Source: Luzula sylvatica
Lineage: Eukaryota > Streptophyta > Magnoliopsida > Poales > Juncaceae
Length of the DNA stretch: 64,000 bases
Direction: 5' to 3'
Assembly (NCBI GenBank): GCA_946800325.1
Contig: OX326959.1
Span: forward strand, 48,242,784-48,306,783
Shown in pieces: positions 44,645-55,740 of this stretch. Numbering within the stretch: position 1 is the first letter of the stretch; every line of letters starts with the position of its first letter. The position numbers were made by a program, and so were the translations under genes. Below the pieces are notes generated by a model. The model saw only the letters and a list, made by a program, of their open reading frames with translations, was not told where the DNA came from and searched no databases.

Positions 44645-45891
44645 TATTAATTAACATCAAGCCCTTTTCTTCCCTCGAGAAGTTGACTTTCATATTGCAA
44701 TACAAAATGATATGTTTAAATTTGGAATACTAACTATTTTTAAACCATCTAAAAGATAATTATATAGAAAATTAAATCTATTGTCCGTTCGAGGTTTGAT
44801 TCAGAAGAGTTACGCGTTATAGCACACCAACAAACATGTTAACCGTCTCGTCATCGTCATCATTTCTAACTTCCCTTACTTCTTCCTCTTATGTCTTAAA
44901 AAGAAAGAAATCATATACAATTAACCAAATTTTGTCATTTTTTTGCGAAATATTGACTTGTACACCCTCGTGTTGTTACCATTACGATAATGTCAAGAAG
45001 AATTATGCCCAAATTAAGCTGGATGGAACCCAAATTTGGGAAACCACGCAAGCTTGATGAGCATCCTAATCCTAATTCTGGGAACTCTCAATCTCCACGA
45101 GAAGAAAACTCGTCGAATTCGAATCCACCCGATGGGTCAATTGAAGGAGTCTTATACAAGTCGACACATTATGGTTGTGGATTGTGGTTGGCGCCGATGT
45201 TGGTTCTCATTGCATGGAGGATTTTTGACGTACTCGAAACCCATTCGCAAACGCAAAAATATGAAACCGTCTGGTCCTGAACTGGGTACTGATGGTAGCG
45301 GGATCGAAATTATTAATGGCAACGGAAGATCAAGAATGCCAACAGCAATTATTTAACTCAAGGTAACAAAACATATAATCCTACAATGTTGCATTGATTA
45401 AATTGCGGATTGGAATTCCAAAATGGACACTTTTGAGTTACTTTTTTGGTCATGTCAAGTTTGTGGTACAAATTTGGGGGTTTGTAATCCTAGTACTCTT
45501 TTATTATTTTTGAACCTAAAAATAAATTAGTGATTTAGTGGGCCATATTGAGATTTAAGGCGAAATTGGCGATGTGCACAGCTCAAAGAAAAACCTACTT
45601 GTATGGGGCATAGTTTAGGTCGCCATACCAATTTCTCAGAGATTATGATTATAATGGGTTCACATTTATTTCTTGCCCATTACCCCTTTTGACTACAAAC
45701 TTCTCTTGTAATGGGGATTTGGTGAATATTTTCCTAGTTTTGTTCATATACTGTTTGTGCGGATCATACATTTCTTCTTGTATCAAAATCTTAATTCTTT
45801 GGTTTGTGTTGTAGGTAGCAGGGTTTCGTGAGAGCAAGTGTGATTCGCGAAAATTCTACATTTCTCTCCAACGAAAACTCTCCAGTTAAAA
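44645..45891. other. Possible remnant gene region, not resolved
   Basis: Less AT-rich than its surroundings at 44990-45350, with overlapping short open frames (for example from MPKLSWMEPKFGKPRKLDEH) that break into other frames. It may be a decayed gene or exon set. No domain is recognised. Confidence 0.3.
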
Positions 45892-46122
45892 ACATTCTGT
45901 AAACAAGATCGCCCTTCTTGGATTCAGGCCTTGACGATTGCAAGAGACAGATACTCCTTGAAATATTCATTTATTCCAAAAGATATTCCCTTTTCGACCA
46001 AAGGTCTCAGAGACCACTTGCAAACTGAGGGCTTCGATCAAAGCCTCGTAACAGAATGCGAGGAGATTATGCTTTTGGAGTTCTCGAATTATCTGAAACA
46101 ACTCAGGATCAAATACGAACTA
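45892..46122 (+). other. Exon-like coding segment, protein not recognised
   Basis: An open frame reads RPSWIQALTIARDRYSLKYS through IPFSTKGLRDHLQTEGFDQS to NYLKQLRIKYELE. It ends at GAG/GTATCG, a plausible 5' splice site at about 46122, and carries no stop across about 77 codons. The amino-acid composition is that of a normal soluble protein rather than AT-rich noise. There is no start codon in frame, so if real it is an internal exon or a captured fragment. Neighbouring exons were not found. Confidence 0.35.
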
Positions 46123-46370
46123 GAGGTATCGATTTCTAACTTTGAAATTTTCAATGTAAAATTAGTTCTTCAAAGCTAATATTCCAGTACATATATGGAA
46201 CTAATGTTTTAAGGTTCAATAGAATTATAATTTAGCATTCAAATTCTTATCGCGAGTAGAATTTTCATAATCTTTGATTATTAATCAAACAATAGAAGTA
46301 GGACTTAAGAGCCTACTCTATTTTTCTCAACAAAAAAAAAATTCATATTCATTTATATCCACGTCAATTT

Positions 46371-46612
46371 TTAAGGTGTGTAAACAATATCCACGTCATC
46401 AAGGATGTGGGGGGGGGGAGAGCTGGGGATATGTCCAACATTTTCCTATTTATATATATCAAATTTGAATAATTAGATCCACAAACTATATTATACACTG
46501 GCGGATTTTGTCTAAAATCGACGAGATGGCCGCAAAAAAATACATAATACATATTTTTTTTTCTTCACATATAATTAGTAATATCATAAAAAATATTTTT
46601 CATAATTGTTTT
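46371..46612 (+). repeat. Half MITE plus flank, copy of 28660-28890
   Basis: ATCCACGTCATCAAGGATGTGG, GTCCAACATTTTCCT and the following approximately 160 bp match 28660-28890 in the same orientation. The left half of the MITE is missing here. Confidence 0.75.
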
Positions 46613-47024
46613 CTTTTTAAAGAAAGGATGTTTTTGAGCTCTCACATTGAGCCACCTCATCTTTTTGACTTTCTATCACACATATTAATATTTATATGAT
46701 TTTCATATTTATTTTATGATTTGATTATATCCATTAATTTATATCATGTATCTATTAATTTATATCATGTTTTACCATTTAACTATTTAATAATTTATTT
46801 TATGATCTTTATATCATGTTCTACCTTAATTATATTAATATTTATATCATGTTTTCATATTTGTTTTATGATTTCAAATTTATTTTGTGATTGGATATTC
46901 ATTAATTTATATTATGCTTTACGCATTTAATAATTTTTTCATATTTGTTTTGTTATATTCATTAATTTATTTTAGAAAAAAAAACTCTCTTTTGCCTCCT
47001 AAACTGTACCAAACCTTGAAAACT
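46613..47024. other. AT-rich spacer
   Basis: Repeated TTTATATCATGTTTTACC/TTAATTTATATCATG motifs. No gene. Confidence 0.4.
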
Positions 47025-47153
47025 TGACGCACCATGTAATTTCTGCCAGATTTGCATAATCTTATTATGCATCCAATCGTTCCGACGAACACGTATGTTT
47101 GTCTACACTCATTTGTACAATCTACTAGTTGATCTGTAACTGTATTTCCTTCA
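47025..47153 (-). repeat. Truncated 3' LTR of the copia element (129 bp)
   Basis: Identical by eye to 55612-55740. The break point falls exactly inside a GTGCGTCATGACGCAC palindrome. The adjoining minus-strand GAGTGGGAGAC (47154-47164) is the likely polypurine tract. Confidence 0.88.
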
Positions 47154-48259
47154 GTCTCCCACTCAGTTCAAGATCCAACTAAAGAAAGTACTAGTGTACA
47201 TCTCATGTACACATAACCTTAGAGATTGAAATTTAAGCCCGAAATAAGACAGCTCTATGTGTGACCGCGTAGGTTCGTATCAAGCAATGGTAGTGAACTT
47301 ATGCCTAAGCTCACGAGCTAATGAGAGGGATCTAGGAAGAAATCCATCATAGTTTTCCCATGTTGAAAACGAAAAATGATTGTGATCATTTATACCCATC
47401 TTGAACGGTGGTGTTTAGTTCTCTTGTTCACGATATCCGTCAATCAAAAAGCATGGTGATAGTCATCCTTATAATTTGATTGACTAAACTTATTGTTTCG
47501 ATACCGAATTGAATCAACAAATACAATCGATATTAACAATTAATATCATTGACTCTGGCCAGAGATTTCGCTGATCAATTCATCGATAGGCCTAAGGGAT
47601 ATCTCTTTCTCTCGAAAGGAACAATTTCTATCTTGATGACTCACATAAATTCCTTGTTTCAGATAATACCCGATCATAATCCCATGACCATCCTGTTACA
47701 GATAGTGGAAGATTATATCTAAGCATTATGTTACGCACGAAAAATGATCCATGATCATCTCAAGTGTGAAGAACTAAGACCCCATTCGTTACGATTCCAT
47801 CTATAATGACTAAACCATGTCATGGTATCGCACTTTTGGTCAAGTCACAATATGCATAACCTAATGCATATCCATATTCCCGATTTGACAAACTCTTTGT
47901 CCTATGATTAGTAAAACATAATCATCACCTCGGCGAATATGCTAGTGAACATGTTAGTCTATTATCTTATAATAGATATACTTATCACATAAGTATCCTA
48001 ATCATGACTAGGGACGTTTTTGAAATATAACTTTTGAAATGTGACGGTTTTACTTAACATGATCACGTATCACGTAGACGCTCACACAAGTCATAAATCA
48101 AGGTTCGTGTAATCAAATTACACAACCACGCACAAGTTTTCATATAAGAGATAAATGCAAAAAATAAAAATTTTGAAATGGCATTATTATAATCATAAGT
48201 CTTGGGTGATACATCGTTTACAACAAATAACATATCATAACAACTATTGTTTTAGATAA

Positions 48260-49789
48260 CTACAAACCAACTTCCTCCTCTAGGTATCTCAAACCTATAG
48301 TTCTAGCATGACGATCATGCTTCGCAATTGGAAGAGGCTTCGTAAACGGATCCGCCACATTCTCGTCAGTATCAATCTTCAAAATCACAACATCCTGCCT
48401 TTGTAAAATCTCACGAATCAAGTGGAATTTACGCAGGATGTGTTTGGAGCTATGATGCGATCTCGGTTCCTTGGCTTGTGCTATTGCTCCCGTATTGTCA
48501 CAATACACAGCCACGGGTTCCGAGATGCTCGGTACAACACCAAGTTCGGTCACGAACTTCTTGAACCAAACCGCCTCCTTTGCGGCTTCCGAAGCCGCGA
48601 TGTATTCCGCTTCCATCGTAGAGTCAGCAACTGTCGGTTGTTTGGAACTCTTCCATATAACCGAGCCACCGTTCAAGCAAAACACGTACCCGCTTTGTGA
48701 TCGAAAATCATCGGTACATGTTTGGAAACTGGCATCGGTGTAACCCGTTACAACCAATCCATTATCCTCGCCACCATATACTAAAAACTGGTCCTTAGTT
48801 CTTCGTAAGTACTTAAGGATAGTTTTCACGGCTTGCCAATGCGGATCACCTGGATTCGATTGGTAACGTGATAGGACGCTCAATGCATACGATACGTCAG
48901 GTCTCGTACAGATCATGGCGTACATGATAGATCCAACAGCCGAAGCATATGGAACCTTATTCATGTTACTTTTCTCTTCGCTCGATGTCGGACATTGAGC
49001 TTTCGAAAAGTTCATACCACTCGACATGGGAAGAAACCCTTTCTTAGAGTTTTGCATGAAAAATCTTTTCAGCACTTTGTCGATGTACGTACTCTGACTT
49101 AGGCTGAGGAGTCTCTTGGATCTATCTCTATAGATCCTCACGCCTAAAATGTAGGCGGCCTCTCCTAAATCTTTCATAGCAAAACGAGTATTCAAATATT
49201 TCTTAACATCCGATAACATCGGAATGTCGTTTCCTATGATCAATATATCGTCCACATAAAGAACAAGAAATGCTACGCGGCTCCCACTAACCTTCTTATA
49301 TACACAAGGTTCTTCTTCGTTCTTGATAAAATCATACTCGCGTATGACTTCATCAAAACGAATGTTCCAACTCCGAGAAGCTTGTTTCAGCCGATAAATG
49401 GACCTTTGAAGCTTGCATACTTTCTTAGGATTCTTTGGATCGATAAAACCTTCGGGTTGTGTCATGTACACATCCTCCGATAAGTTTCCGTTAAGGAAAG
49501 CAGTTTTGACATCCATTTGCCATATCTCATAGTCATAATATGCAGCTATGGCAAGGATAATCCTTATAGACTTAAGCATGGCTACCGGCGAAAACGTTTC
49601 ATCATAGTCTACACCATGAATTTGCTTGAAACCTTTCGCAACTAACCGTGCTTTGTAAGTATGCACTTTCCCATCCATGTCGATTTTCTTCTTGAAAACC
49701 CATTTACACCCGACGGGTTTAACCAAGGGTGGTGGATCAATCAAGTTCCAAACTTGATTATCATACATGGATTGGATCTCGGACTTCAT
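48260..49789 (-). pseudogene. Ty1/copia reverse transcriptase-RNase H segment (509 aa open)
   Basis: The 3' half of the copia polyprotein, separated from the rest by a solo LTR. It begins KSEIQSMYDNQVW, continues GCKWVFKKK and YKARLVAKGF, has the YVDD catalytic motif at residues 178-181, and RNase H with D352 (TGYTDASF). It ends with the usual FTKPL region and a C-terminal tail. All RT/RH motifs appear intact and there is no internal stop. The ATG at 49789 is simply the Met of the target duplication ATGAA, not a native start. Cut off from gag, protease and integrase, it cannot make the native polyprotein, although the enzyme segment itself could in principle be read from a cryptic start. One histidine-rich motif reads SKHILRKFHLI, slightly different from the usual SKHIERKYHLI form. 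Confidence 0.9.
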
Positions 49790-50803
49790 TGTAGGGGATA
49801 TCCTCGACCCCGGGCCCGGTCCGATTCCCCGATTCCCGAGATCACGCCATGACTTCGAGGGTACAATGCGAATAGAAGGATAGATCTATACCAGTGCCAA
49901 ATTGATGGCACACGAAGGGTTGATCGCCGCCTTCTATTTCCTGTCACGTTGGTGGCAATCCGCGCGTCCCACACCACGCGTCCTTCACCAATCGTTTGCT
50001 ACGCCGGTTCACTCGACTTCGTCCTCGTGCGTCCAAGCGTTTCCACCGTCTTTCTTACTCGAGTTGATCACAATCGAAGAGTCACAAACGTCACTCCTCT
50101 ACTTGTATCCACGGTGATTCGTAAGACGTCGGTCGCGGATGCACCCGCCTAGACGATGCACCGGCGAACTTGCTCGATCTAATCGATTCTCTATTCCTCG
50201 AGAAACTCTTTTTCTCGATTTCTCTCTCTTCGCACCTTTTAACTCACGAAAGATCAAATCTGAATTTGCTCTTTTTCTCTTGTGTATTAGGCAGAATAAT
50301 TATGTAGAATTGCATGGTGAGGAGAGAGAAAGTATCCTATTTATATCTAATAGGATTAGGATTAGCCAAAATGCATGTATATCCAATATACACCCTTTCA
50401 CACAGAAAACTGCATGAACCTGGTCAGTATTCTGTCCAGACGAAATTGATAAATTTCTCTGACAGAACATCACCTAACATGAAAGTTGTAGATAATCTAA
50501 TTATCTACAAAACCCAATTTGGCCCAGCCCAATTGGAGTTCGTATGCAAAAGTGATGACTGTTTTACTAACTGTATGTCATACTATTGCACCATTTCGGT
50601 ATTTCACATAAACGACACTGATACTTCGTTCATCTGAAATATATTTCTACATGAAGGTTATAGATAATCTAATTATCTATCTAACCCAATTTGAACCATT
50701 CAAATCAGATTTTCGTACTGAAAGTTATGGCTCCAAATGTACGCTTACATTCGTTCATCCACGTGTACACTTTTACGGTTGATCCGAAACTGTATTTCTT
50801 TCA
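49790..50803 (-). mobile_element. Solo LTR nested in the copia RT region (1014 bp)
   Basis: Begins TG (TGTAGGGGATATCC) and ends CA (GTATTTCTTTCA) on the plus strand, with perfect 5-bp direct repeats TTCAT at 49785-49789 and 50804-50808. Excising it with one TTCAT restores the copia frame (HDAM-KSEIQ). The minus-strand start TGAAAGAAATACAG resembles the host element's TGAAGGAAATACAG, so it is a relative. No internal region remains, implying LTR-LTR recombination. Confidence 0.92.
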
Positions 50804-50808
50804 TTCAT

Positions 50809-51037
50809 GGCATCATGCCATTTGTCGGAATCTTCGCTCAACATAGCATCTTTGTAGGTTGTCGGCTCATCATCTATGAGTTCGACGTTGCCTTCATCAG
50901 TCACGAAAAATCCATATCGTACTGGTTCCAGCCGGGTCCTACTAGACCTACGAGGAGCACCTTGTGCTATTGGCTCGACATCCTCAACTATTGATGGATT
51001 CGGGTCAACATCCATCGGTTCAATGTTTATTTATGAA
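50809..51037 (-). pseudogene. Linker between copia integrase and RT
   Basis: In frame with the upstream segment after two stops (TGA 51042-51040, TAA 51033-51031): INIEPMDVDPNPS, RRSSRTRLEPVRYGFF, SDKWHDAM. This is the usual spacer preceding copia RT, ending exactly at the solo-LTR target duplication. Confidence 0.85.
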
Positions 51038-51039
51038 TC

Positions 51040-53253
51040 TCAAACCTCTTCGAGATCAATCTTACTCCCACTAGCTCGTTGAGATATAAAGTCCTCCTCC
51101 AAGAAGGTACCTCTTCGAGCTACGAAAACCTTGTTTTCCTCGGGATTGTAGAAATAATATCCTTTAGTTTCCTTAGGATATCCTACAAATAAACATTTTT
51201 CAGATTTGGGTTCGAGTTTATCCGAAAACATTTTCCGGACGTAAACATCGCATCCCCAAATTCTGATAAAAGATAACACCGGAGGTTGTCCGGTCCATAT
51301 CTCATATGGTGTCTTTTGAACCGATTTAGAAGGTAAGCGGTTTATTAGAAAAGCCGCTGTCTCAAGGGCATATCCCCAAAACGATTTTGCGAGACTAGTT
51401 TGACTCATCATCGATCGAACCATATTCAATAAGGTCCAATTCCTCCTCTCGGACACGCCATTCCATTGAGGCGTTCCAGGTGGAGTCAATTGTGAAACGA
51501 TTCCACAATCTTTGAGATGATCCTCAAACTCATAGCTCAAATACTCGCCTCCTCGATCTGATCGAAGTGCTTTGATTGTCTTGCCGAGTTGATTTTGAAC
51601 TTCATTCTGAAATTCTTTGAACTTTTCAAAAGATTCAGACTTGTTACGCATTAAGTAGATATACCCATATCTACTAAAATCATCCGTAAACGTTATGAAA
51701 TATCGATAACCTCCTCTTGCCTCGGTACTCATTGGACCACATACATCAGAATGTATAAGTTCCAATAGTTCCTTGGACCTTTCTCCAACTTTTGAGAATG
51801 GTGCCTTTGTCATCTTGCCAAGTAAACAAGATTCGCATTGTCCATATGAATCAAATTCAAATGAATCCAAAAGTCCATCCCTATGGAGTTTTGATATGCG
51901 CTTCTCGTTTATATGGCCAAGTCGACAATGCCAAAAGTAAGTTTTACTATCAACTTTAGGTTTAATCCGATTCGTGTTTATATTATAGATTGATTTATCA
52001 TTTGTGTAATTCATATCTAAAATGTAAAGACCATTTTCTAATAGAACATTTCCATAGAATAAATTATCCTTACAAATAGAAAATTCATTATTCTTAATAA
52101 TAAATTCATAACCATCATTAGCTAGTCTAGACACACTAATAATGTTCTTACACAAACTTGGAACAAAATAACAATTATTCAGTTCTAAAATAAATCCACT
52201 CGGTAAAGTAATAAAAATATCTCCGACGGCCAATGCAGCAACGCTTGCTCCATTCCCTACTCGAAAATCCACTTCACCGCGTGTTAACTTCCTTCTATTT
52301 TGAAGAACCTGCATATTTCGACAAATATGAGTTCCACAACCGGTATCTAATACCCAATTGTCCAAAATTGAAATGTTAACATCTATAATAGTCATACCTG
52401 CGGTTCCGGCTTCCAAAGCCTTCCCCTTGCTTTTCTTCACCTCCTCGAGGTAAATCTTGCAATTTCTCTTCCAATGCCCAGTCTTTTTGCAATGGAAGCA
52501 GGTGACATCCTCGGATTTCTCCTTTCCTTTAGTCTTCGGTTTGGACAACGACTTGCCCGCACCGCCCTTGGACTTTTGTTTCTTACGAATCCCACCTTGA
52601 ATCATGAGGACATCCCTAGCAACTCTTGCTTTGGGTTCCCCCGATGCCTTAAGCATCTCCGACTCAAAGTTCTTGAGCATCCCATGGAGCTCGGGAATCG
52701 TCTTGTTCATCGAATGCATATGATAGTTCGTTACGAAAGTTGAGAAAATCGGTGGCAATGCACATAAGATCAAATCTTGTTGCATTATTGGTGACACCTT
52801 TTCTCCCAATTTCTCGAGACGATCAATCAATGATTGTACCTTTAACACGTGAGTGCTAACCGAAGATCCGTTAGGCATCTTACAGTTAACCAACTCCTTC
52901 AACATATTGAACCTTTCAATACGTTCTTGCTCTTGGAACATTTCCTTGAGCGTCGAGTTAATCTCGTACGCATCCGAATCCTCGAATTGCTTCTGCAAAT
53001 TTGCGTCCATACATGCCAACATGAGGCACGTCACGTCATTTGACTCCTTCTTAAGTTTGTCAAATGCCGTCTTTTCTTCGGGCGAAGCGTTCTCGTCGGG
53101 AGTCACCATCTTTGTGTCCAACACATGACTCTTGCACTCTTGCCTAAGAACAATTCTTAGGTTACGGTGCCAGTCAAGATAGTTCTTGCCGACTAGCTTC
53201 TCCCTCTCCAATACCGATCTAATCGACATTGAGTTGGTGTTGCTTGATGTCAT
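51040..53253 (-). pseudogene. Ty1/copia gag-protease-integrase segment (737 aa open)
   Basis: Starts at ATG 53253 (MTSSNTNSMSIRSVLERE). Gag capsid-like region about 1-220; zinc knuckle CX2CX4HX4C, C252-C265; aspartic protease LDTGCGTH with D303; GAG-pre-integrase/integrase zinc finger H442, H447, C473, C476; integrase core D503, D566, E602 with 35-residue spacing. A TGA at 51040-51042, followed by TAA nine bases on, ends the frame before RT. In an intact copia the frame would run on, so this is a nonsense-inactivated polyprotein; the gag-to-integrase part itself has all key residues. Normally this encodes the particle protein, the processing protease and the DNA-joining enzyme. Confidence 0.92.
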
Positions 53254-53931
53254 GATTGCTACAACGAAAAAATACTTTAAAATGAGATTGATACTAACAT
53301 GTGCGAACTTATGCTATATGCTTATATGATGATATGAAATATGTTACTTTTATCAAACCAATAACCCTAATATTGATTCGGGATTCTAAATCCAATAACA
53401 CTTCAAGATCCATATTTCATGATCCTCCCACAAGTGACTTTGGCCGACAAATGGGATCTCACTATTTAGGTAGGATAAATCCAATCGCATCCAATGCGAC
53501 TCTTGACATTTTATAGGATTTCGGTATTGAATCATATCATATATGATCCAAATTCCGTTTGTGCATCCTAACTATGCCCCGAACCCCAATCGGATTGGCT
53601 TGGACGGTTAAGTCACAACCATATTCACGTATTGTTCAATTGAGCTACAAATGCGCCCGACTTTGGCCTGAACCCGCATTTGTTCCCAATCAACGCTTGC
53701 CTCTAACGTTGATACATACAACAATGCACGCCCGACTTTGGCCTGAAACCGTGCAAGGTGTTATGACCAACCTCGGAGGTTGTGAACATGGAAGACATTT
53801 CATGACTTAAGTATTATGTAGGGATTTATGTGATATAATCTAATTACATCAATGAGCAAGTTTATCATGATGAATGAACATAATTAATAATTATTAGAAC
53901 CAAAAATAAATAAATCAGAAAAAATTACATG
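53254..53931 (-). other. Copia 5' untranslated leader, gag-proximal part
   Basis: Non-coding. CGCCCGACTTTGGCCTGAA occurs twice (about 53657 and 53728). No other motif recognised. Confidence 0.5.
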
Positions 53932-54540
53932 GTGCGTCATGACGCAACATAACGTCCGTCATGACGCACAATACTAAATTGGATTTCCTTTGACTTCCGT
54001 CATGATGCACAACTTGGTGCGTCACGATGGACTTCACTCGTTCGTCATGACGCCAGAGAGTGCGTCATGACGGACAATACAAAACAATTTTGTTGTCCAA
54101 TCCAGAGAGTTTTTCAGGTCCGTCCGTCATGACGGTTGGTTACTACCGTCACGGCGGACTGTGACTGACCATCATGACGCCAGACGGTGCGTCATGACGC
54201 ACTGTACAAAACAATTTTGTCCAGTTTTCCAGAAACTTTTCCAAGTCCTTCCGTCATGACGGTTGGTTATACCGTCACGACGGACTGTTCTGGTCCGTCA
54301 TGACGCCAGAGGGTGCGTCATGACGCACTGAACAAAACCATTTTGTTCAGTTTCCCAGAGAGTTTTTGGGCTTCTACCGTCACGACGCACCAAATGGTCC
54401 GTCACGACGGTAAGAATTTACAGAGTGCGTCATGACGCACAACTTTTGTGCGTCACGACGGACAGAGTAACGCCTCAGATCCAACTCTTGGATTTCCCGT
54501 GTGCGTCACGACGCACCATATAGTGCGTCACGACGCACCA
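53932..54540. promoter_or_regulatory. Leader array of about 30 TGACG/CGTCA motifs
   Basis: About 30 CGTCA or TGACG pentamers in 610 bp, largely arranged as palindromes: GTGCGTCATGACGCAC (for example 54187-54202) and CCGTCATGACGG (for example 54124-54135). TGACG is the core bound by plant TGA-type bZIP factors (as-1/ocs elements). The spacers (AACAATTTTGT, CCAGAGAGT) repeat too, so it probably grew as a minisatellite. It lies between primer site and gag. Confidence 0.7.
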
Positions 54541-54763
54541 GACCTGATTTTCAGTTTTACTTCTGATTTTTCGATCATTTCTGAAACGATCAATCATGAA
54601 CACTTCATGATTACTTCTAGATTCTTTTGATCATCTCATGATCAAATACTAGCAAGATTTCATGGCCATAATTTTATAACTACATGATTATGTCCTAAAA
54701 TTCTACATGAAATTCCGAATAACTTTTATTCGAAATCGATTCGACGATCGAATCGTGACGATT
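54541..54763. other. Copia leader, primer-site-proximal part
   Basis: AT-rich. ATCATGA/TCATGAT motifs recur. No function recognised. Confidence 0.4.
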
Positions 54764-54775
54764 GCTCTGATACCA
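54764..54775 (-). other. Copia primer-binding site
   Basis: TGGTATCAGAGC on the minus strand, one base from the 5' LTR. Confidence 0.92.
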
Positions 54776-55349
54776 CTGTTGGGTATCGGCGTCACTACCG
54801 AGCCCTGCGCAGCGGATTGAGAGGTCCGGTCCGACCCGATCCCGAGGACCACGTCAACGACCCGAAAGTACGAATCATGAGATGCAACTAATCCTATGAA
54901 TATAACTCTTATATACATAGAAACATACCACGTGAAATTGATCACGGAGACGGGTTGTTCAGTTAGTTGCTGCTTGCTTCGATTCCACCTCAACGTCCCA
55001 CGCCAACATACCACGTCAACATACCACGTCAACGTCCCACGCCCGCGCGATTCGACACCTAATTTGAAGCTCCGATTTGTCGAATCCAACCGGATCTTGT
55101 CCGATTTGTCTCCGACCTTGCTCGTGCTTGCTCTCGATTGATCACAGTCGAAGATCTCAGTTGAGATCTCTCTACTCGTATCCACCTCGAGCTACCGTCT
55201 ATCGGTTACGACGAATTCCCCTAAAATTCCCGTAATACTTGCTCAAATCTCCAACTTGTCTCACAAGTCAAAATCCTTTTTCTCTCTTAGATCTAGATCT
55301 TTTCTTAGCTCAGAATAATGACCAGAGAGAGAGAGAGAGGTTACAAGAA

Positions 55350-55359
55350 TATAAATATA
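55350..55359 (-). promoter_or_regulatory. Probable TATA box of the copia LTR
   Basis: TATATTTATA on the minus strand, about 60 bp downstream of the U3 TGACG array and followed by a CT-rich stretch. Confidence 0.5.
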
Positions 55360-55419
55360 TTCTGTGATTAATGAGTATTAATGAGTATCAAAAACTGCTA
55401 ATCCAGAATTCGGATCACA

Positions 55420-55622
55420 GTGCGTCACGGCGCACCAGTCACAATTACTGAATATAGCCGTTACACAGTGTACCGTCATGACGCACGATAACGTCCGTCA
55501 TGACGCACCACCGTCATGACGCACAACTTGGTGCGTCGTGACGGTATACTCACATATTGGCTTTCTCATAATTACTCTACTGTGCGTCATGACGCACAAT
55601 ATGGTGCGTCATGACGCACCAT
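55420..55622. promoter_or_regulatory. U3 array of about 12 TGACG/CGTCA motifs
   Basis: Twelve pentamers in about 200 bp, including two perfect GTGCGTCATGACGCAC palindromes (about 55582-55597 and 55603-55619 region). It sits immediately upstream of the TATA box, as an enhancer would. Same motif as the leader array. Confidence 0.7.
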
Positions 55623-55740
55623 GTAATTTCTGCCAGATTTGCATAATCTTATTATGCATCCAATCGTTCCGACGAACACGTATGTTTGTCTACACTCATT
55701 TGTACAATCTACTAGTTGATCTGTAACTGTATTTCCTTCA

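Larger units (their letters stand above)
47025..55740 (-). mobile_element. Ty1/copia retrotransposon, broken, with nested solo LTR
   Basis: In minus-strand order: 5' LTR (55740-54777), primer site TGGTATCAGAGC (54775-54764), a roughly 1.5-kb leader with a TGACG palindrome array, gag-protease-integrase frame (53253-51040), two stops, a short linking frame, a solo LTR of another family (50803-49790), RT-RNase H frame (49789-48260), a roughly 1.1-kb 3' untranslated stretch, and a 3' LTR reduced to 129 bp (47153-47025). Protease and integrase before RT is the Ty1/copia order. The 129-bp remnant looks identical to the matching part of the 5' LTR, so the element is young although disabled. Confidence 0.92.
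54777..55740 (-). repeat. Copia 5' LTR (964 bp)
   Basis: Plus-strand ends TGTTGGGTATCGG and GTATTTCCTTCA. On the minus strand U3 starts at 55740 and carries the TGACG array (55622-55420), then TATATTTATA (55359-55350). Confidence 0.92.

Noticed and set aside
53932..54540. CRISPR-like regular repeats
   Set aside because: Irregular spacing, palindromic short motifs, eukaryotic context and location in a retrotransposon leader.
54703..55185. 160-codon minus-strand frame over the copia LTR end
   Set aside because: Lies across LTR and primer site and is not similar to any retrotransposon protein; treated as chance.
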